This document shows, one piece after another, positions 6,324-9,417 of a stretch of 9,417 nucleotides of DNA (its first letter is position 1; the number at the start of each line of letters is the position of its first letter). The stretch covers positions 19,788-29,204 of the forward strand of contig PBNG01000072.1 in assembly GCA_002723015.1 (NCBI GenBank), in the 5' to 3' direction. Source of the stretch: Roseibacillus sp. Lineage in GTDB: Bacteria; Verrucomicrobiota; Verrucomicrobiae; Verrucomicrobiales; Akkermansiaceae. The notes beneath the pieces are model-generated. The model worked only from the letters and a program-made list of their open reading frames with translations. It did not search any database and was not told where the DNA came from. A program made the translations under genes and the position numbers.

Positions 6324-8057
6324 CTAGTAGACGTCTCTCTGGTAACGTCTCTCCTTTTTCATGGCCTTCACGTAGTCCCGAGCCTCGTCCTCGCTTTTCC
6401 CTCCGTGCTTTTCCACAACCCGATGAAGGCTTGCGTCTACGTCCTTGGCCATCCTGGATGCATCACCACAAACATAGAAACACGCTCCGCCCTCAAGCCA
6501 CTCCCACATTAAGGCCCCCTCCTCTTCCATCCGGTGCTGCACGTAAATCTTCTGCTCCTGATCACGGGAAAATGCCAGATCGAGACGGCTCAGAACGCCT
6601 TCTTTCTGCATCTGGATGAACTCTTCCTCATAAAGAAAATCTGTTTTCCTGTAAGGGTTACCAAAAAGGAGCCAGTTTTTTCCCGTGGCTCCCCGCACCC
6701 TTCGTTCTTCAAGAAATGCTCGAAACGGAGCGACCCCGGTTCCGGGCCCTACCATGATGATTGGCGCGTTATCATCCTCCACCAGCCTGAAAGCCTTGTT
6801 GTGATGAACAAAGGATCCTGGCTGCAGACCCTCAGACCGGTCCGCAAGAAATGTCGAACATACCCCCCCCCGCTGCCGCCCGTGGGAGTGATACCTGACA
6901 ATCGCGATTGTCAGGTGAACTTCGCCGGGATGAGCATTGGGGCTGGAGGAAATTGAATAAAGTCGTGGCTGAAGCTTTTTAAGAACGGTGAGAAATTCTT
7001 CTCCGTCCGAGAAATCAGCCGGGTATTCCGTGACAAGGTCAATTAATTCGCGCCCCCAGCAGAACTCGTTCATCACCTTGCGGTCCTGAGTTTCCACAAC
7101 TGACCGGAGGAACGGGGAACCGCTCCGCTCCTGCCAGGCCTGCAGTAGCTTCGGTGTCAGTGAGCGAATATCATATGAAGTCGTCAGAGCTTCCCGCAAC
7201 GAAGCCTCTCCGCCACCCGGCAGGGGAACCTCCTCGTTGGTATTAAACGGAAGGCTGTTCAGTATTTCGTCCACCTGCTCCTCAGGGTTCACGGGGCACA
7301 CTCCCAGAGCATCGCCTACCACATATTCCATTCCCGACCCCTCAAGGGATAACTCGACGTGGTGAGTCTCCTTCTCTGCACCCGCCCCGTTCAGGTTGTA
7401 GTTCCTGAGGATCGGGCTGGGGAATGGATTCTTTTTACCATATGGGACGACTTCCTCCTCAACCGCTGCCGGCGTTGTGGCAAGCTGTGCCCCGCCGAGA
7501 CTCTCGACAATGCCCTTTCGCCATGCCGCGAAAGGCTCGTCGTAATCGACATCGCAGTCTACCCGCTCATAAAAGCGCTCTGCTCCTAGCGCCTCCAGGC
7601 GATTGTCAAAGTCGATTCCGCACTTGCAGAAGTCCGGATACTCCGTGTCCCCAAGAGAGAGCACGGAATAACGAACACCCTTCATTTCAGGAGCCTTGTC
7701 GCTGTGGATAAACTCGTAGAGGTCTGCCGCATTGTCGGGGGGCTCTCCATCACCGTAGGTGCTTGTAATTATCAGGAGGTTTTTCTCTCCGGCAAGACGA
7801 CCCGAATCATACTGGCCCATGTCAACCACCTCGGTTTCAAATCGGCCTCCATTCAGTTCCTTGGCCATTTTCTTCGCGCAGCCCTCGGCATTCCCAGTCT
7901 GAGACCCCACCAGAATGGTGACGGGAAGTGCGGGTCCATCCTGCTCGGAAGCCGCACCCGCTGCACCAGACAGCATCTCGCTGAGAAATCCACCGAGCCA
8001 TTCCCGCTGCTCGGCAGTGAATGGCGCGTCCTCTGGAACAAGAATCCTGTCCGGCAT
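6324..8057 (-). CDS. cysJ: Sulfite reductase (NADPH) flavoprotein alpha-component, CysJ type
   Basis: This 577-residue diflavin reductase passes electrons from NADPH through FAD and FMN to the siroheme subunit (CysI), which reduces sulfite to sulfide in cytoplasmic sulfur assimilation. The flavodoxin domain (about 47-188) has SQTGNAEG (52-59), STYGDGEPPDNA (99-110) and LSLGDTEYPDF (133-143) around FMN. A connecting domain follows. FAD is bound by RLYSISSS (365-372) and GGVCSTFL (397-404). NADPH is bound by GPGTGVAPFRAF (437-448), SRDQ (497-500, Ser/Arg for the 2'-phosphate), YVQ (505-507) and YVCGDASRMAKDV (528-540). The end RYQRDVY with a terminal tyrosine is the CysJ signature. Length is close to E. 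coli CysJ (599). The first 40 residues (MPDRILVPEDAPFTAEQREW...) are an extension I associate with PVC-type members. No cysI is nearby. The start lacks a Shine-Dalgarno, and no earlier in-frame start was found close by. Confidence 0.93.
   Translation of the reverse strand: MPDRILVPEDAPFTAEQREWLGGFLSEMLSGAAGAASEQDGPALPVTILVGSQTGNAEGCAKKMAKELNGGRFETEVVDMGQYDSGRLAGEKNLLIITSTYGDGEPPDNAADLYEFIHSDKAPEMKGVRYSVLSLGDTEYPDFCKCGIDFDNRLEALGAERFYERVDCDVDYDEPFAAWRKGIVESLGGAQLATTPAAVEEEVVPYGKKNPFPSPILRNYNLNGAGAEKETHHVELSLEGSGMEYVVGDALGVCPVNPEEQVDEILNSLPFNTNEEVPLPGGGEASLREALTTSYDIRSLTPKLLQAWQERSGSPFLRSVVETQDRKVMNEFCWGRELIDLVTEYPADFSDGEEFLTVLKKLQPRLYSISSSPNAHPGEVHLTIAIVRYHSHGRQRGGVCSTFLADRSEGLQPGSFVHHNKAFRLVEDDNAPIIMVGPGTGVAPFRAFLEERRVRGATGKNWLLFGNPYRKTDFLYEEEFIQMQKEGVLSRLDLAFSRDQEQKIYVQHRMEEEGALMWEWLEGGACFYVCGDASRMAKDVDASLHRVVEKHGGKSEDEARDYVKAMKKERRYQRDVY
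6863..6871 (-). repeat. Run of nine G residues inside cysJ
   Basis: Nine consecutive C residues on the plus strand are nine G residues in the cysJ coding strand, spanning the codons for Arg396-Gly397-Gly398-Val399. This is the FAD-diphosphate loop (GGVCST). It is the longest homopolymer I noticed in the window. Polymerase slippage here would shift the frame and remove the NADPH domain. Confidence 0.85.
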
Positions 8058-8065
8058 GATCTGGA

Positions 8066-8079
8066 CCGGCCTCTGCCGG
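8066..8079 (-). promoter_or_regulatory. Hairpin just upstream of the cysJ start codon
   Basis: CCGGC (8066-8070) and GCCGG (8075-8079) form a perfect GC-only 5-base stem with a 4-base loop, ending 8 bases before the cysJ ATG. It lies where a ribosome site would be, and no Shine-Dalgarno is seen. CCGGCATG is repeated directly at 8051-8058 and 8076-8083, which places a second out-of-frame ATG upstream. The hairpin could lower or gate translation; this is inference. Confidence 0.35.
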
Positions 8080-8087
8080 CATGCTGA

Positions 8088-8115
8088 AGGATAAGACGCA
8101 TCAAACTTCTTTCAA
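8088..8115 (-). promoter_or_regulatory. cysJ: Candidate sigma-70 promoter for cysJ
   Basis: On the minus strand TTGAAA (8115-8110) and TATCCT (8093-8088) are separated by 16 bases. They match the TTGACA/TATAAT consensus at 5 of 6 and 4 of 6 positions. Transcription would start near 8080, giving a leader of about 23 bases that begins at the hairpin over the cysJ start. This is the best pair in the gap, but unverified. Confidence 0.35.
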
Positions 8116-8367
8116 GGCCATTAAACGGGGAAAGTTCAACTCCCTCCCGCCTGGGAGAGCAGCATTGCCCTATCAGCTGGAAGGCCCAAACCCTCCGAAC
8201 TCTCTCAGGATCAACTTCCGGCTCGGCCAGAGGTCTGACGCGAGGAATTTCCCTCTCTCCTGACAATAGGATTTCGACTCGCCGAGAGCCCAAAGCCATG
8301 GCCCCGCCTTGCCGCCCTCGCGAGAGGTCCCAACGAGCTGCTAGCGGATTTGCGGGAGGAGAGAGAT

Positions 8368-9417
8368 CTAATCAGGGAGCGGAAAATCCTGATTGAAAGC
8401 GAACACTCTGTCCCGGATTTCAGCTAACCTGCTGTCGTCATCCCGGTTCTGGATCGCGGCAAAGATAAAGTCTGCAACCGACTCAAGGTCCACCTCCTTC
8501 ATCCCACGCGTGGTCACCGCAGGAGTTCCCAGGCGGATGCCACTGGGCTTCATGGGAGACCCTGTATCAAACGGTATTGAATTCTTGTTCACGGTAATTC
8601 CCGCCGCGTCCAGAGCCGCATCCGCCACGGTCCCGTCAAGACCAAGCGGGCGCATGTCCACCAGCATACTATGATTGTCGGTGCCTCCCGAAACGATCCT
8701 GAAACCATGGTGGCTCAGTCTGGCAGCCAGAGCTCTCGCATTCTCAACAACTTGTTCCTGGTAAACCTTGAAGCTTGGACGGAGTGCCTCTCCGAAGCAG
8801 ACGGCCTTGGCTGCAATCACGTGCATGAGCGGTCCACCTTGTACGCCGGGAAAGACCATCGAATTAATTTTCTTGGCATATTCTTCCCTGCAGAGAATCA
8901 AGCCGCCCCGGGGCCCTCTCAGGGACTTGTGCGTGGTTGTAGTCACGAAGTCTGCATGGGGTATCGGGGTTGGATGCACTCCCGAGGCAACCAACCCCGC
9001 GATGTGGGCCATATCGACGAAGAGATAGGCTCCCACGTCTTTGGCGATCTGGCCCATCCTCTCATAGTCGACAACCCGGGAATAGGCACTCGCCCCGCAG
9101 GTAATGAGTTTGGGCTTCACCTCAACGGCGGCGGAAGCAAGCTGGTCGTAGTCTATGCGTTCGTCTTCCTCACTGACTCCATAGTGCGTTACTTCGTAGA
9201 ATTTGCCCGAAAAATTCGCCTTATGTCCATGAGTCAGATGGCCTCCATGGGCAAGGTCCATGGTGAGAATTCTGTCTCCATTCTCTAGAAAGGCAAAGTA
9301 GACTGCAGCGTTAGCCTGCGATCCCGAGTGCGGCTGCACGTTCACGTGTTCAGCCCCAAACAACTTTTTAGCCCTGTCGATCGCAAGTTGCTCAGCCTTG
9401 TCAACATTCTCACACCC
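8368..9417 (-). CDS. glyA: Serine hydroxymethyltransferase, N-terminus outside window
   Basis: The visible 349 residues are the C-terminal part of a PLP-dependent serine hydroxymethyltransferase, which interconverts serine and glycine and supplies 5,10-methylene-tetrahydrofolate in the cytoplasm. The frame is open to the window edge and begins [21 protein letters not shown], which is the family sequence just after the YYGG start of the core. About 70 residues are missing compared with the usual 415-425. Key elements: [13 protein letters not shown] (visible 24-36), [10 protein letters not shown] (55-64), [12 protein letters not shown] (133-144), the PLP-lysine motif [14 protein letters not shown] (159-172, Lys164), VFPGVQGGP (188-196), and the C-terminal [14 protein letters not shown] (292-305). 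A TTG at 9363 is internal and not the start. The protein looks intact. It is on the same strand as cysJ and links to it through serine supply for cysteine synthesis, but the 310-base gap argues against a shared operon. Confidence 0.96.
   Translation of the reverse strand, partial: GCENVDKAEQLAIDRAKKLFGAEHVNVQPHSGSQANAAVYFAFLENGDRILTMDLAHGGHLTHGHKANFSGKFYEVTHYGVSEEDERIDYDQLASAAVEVKPKLITCGASAYSRVVDYERMGQIAKDVGAYLFVDMAHIAGLVASGVHPTPIPHADFVTTTTHKSLRGPRGGLILCREEYAKKINSMVFPGVQGGPLMHVIAAKAVCFGEALRPSFKVYQEQVVENARALAARLSHHGFRIVSGGTDNHSMLVDMRPLGLDGTVADAALDAAGITVNKNSIPFDTGSPMKPSGIRLGTPAVTTRGMKEVDLESVADFIFAAIQNRDDDSRLAEIRDRVFAFNQDFPLPD

Larger units (their letters stand above)
8058..8367. other. 310-base non-coding gap between glyA and cysJ
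   Basis: No gene could be supported here. It holds the presumed end of the glyA transcript, a candidate cysJ promoter and a hairpin at the cysJ start. Near the glyA end there is CCTC-GCGA-GAGG on the plus strand (stem 4, GNRA-like loop, about 8315-8326) and further on CTCCC/GGGAG (8144-8148 and 8153-8157), neither with a T-run. No clear glyA terminator was found. A minus-strand open frame from 8299 runs through the gap into cysJ in another frame; I consider it chance. Confidence 0.5.

Noticed and set aside
6152..6619. 155-codon plus-strand frame across the cysJ end and the sigma upstream region
   Set aside because: Its second half is antisense to the conserved cysJ C-terminus, and the product is low-complexity Pro/Arg/Ser.
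7853..8299. 148-codon minus-strand frame starting in the glyA-cysJ gap
   Set aside because: It overlaps the start of cysJ by about 200 bases in another frame, is Arg-rich and has no recognisable domain. The first 80 codons lie in the gap, so a small real gene is not fully excluded.
8671..9288. 205-codon plus-strand frame antisense to glyA
   Set aside because: glyA is certain in this region, and the product of this frame resembles no family; shadow of a conserved gene.

Overview
The window looks like a chromosomal region of a Gram-negative-type bacterium, most likely from the PVC superphylum and probably Verrucomicrobiota. The basis is moderate. A zinc-ribbon / disordered / single-helix protein with a C-terminal module recalls uncharacterised verrucomicrobial proteins. 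A DUF1573-like exported protein, a CysJ-type flavoprotein with an N-terminal extension, and an almost complete lack of Shine-Dalgarno sites all fit. No database search was possible, so this placement is an inference.

Left part, plus strand (1-3599). The window opens with the last 35 codons of one PilT-type ATPase gene. A complete second PilT-type gene (pilT-like, 121-1230) follows after 12 bases, giving a tandem pair of pilus retraction motors. After a 197-base gap comes a 723-residue membrane protein of unknown function: a cytoplasmic four-cysteine zinc ribbon, a long Pro/Ser-rich segment, one transmembrane helix and a periplasmic domain.

Middle, minus strand (6130 down to 3703). A compact four-gene operon encodes an ECF sigma factor, a single-pass membrane protein that is probably its anti-sigma factor, a small exported protein of unknown function, and an exported DUF1573-like protein. 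The sigma/anti-sigma junction is a 4-base ATGA overlap, and the last two genes share a TAATG junction. A hairpin followed by five T residues sits at the end of the last gene, where this operon meets the plus-strand gene head-to-head. Two short dyads lie upstream of the sigma gene. This is the most interesting part of the window: it looks like an envelope-sensing regulatory unit whose two output proteins are exported.

Right part, minus strand (9417 down to 6324). The C-terminal five-sixths of glyA (serine hydroxymethyltransferase), cut by the window edge, is followed after a 310-base gap by a complete CysJ-type sulfite reductase flavoprotein gene. That gap holds a candidate promoter and a hairpin over the cysJ start region. 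The cysJ gene carries a run of nine G residues in its FAD-binding loop. No cysI hemoprotein gene is present in the window. Both genes feed serine/cysteine and one-carbon metabolism and look like housekeeping genes.

No tRNA, rRNA, CRISPR array, insertion sequence or phage gene was seen.
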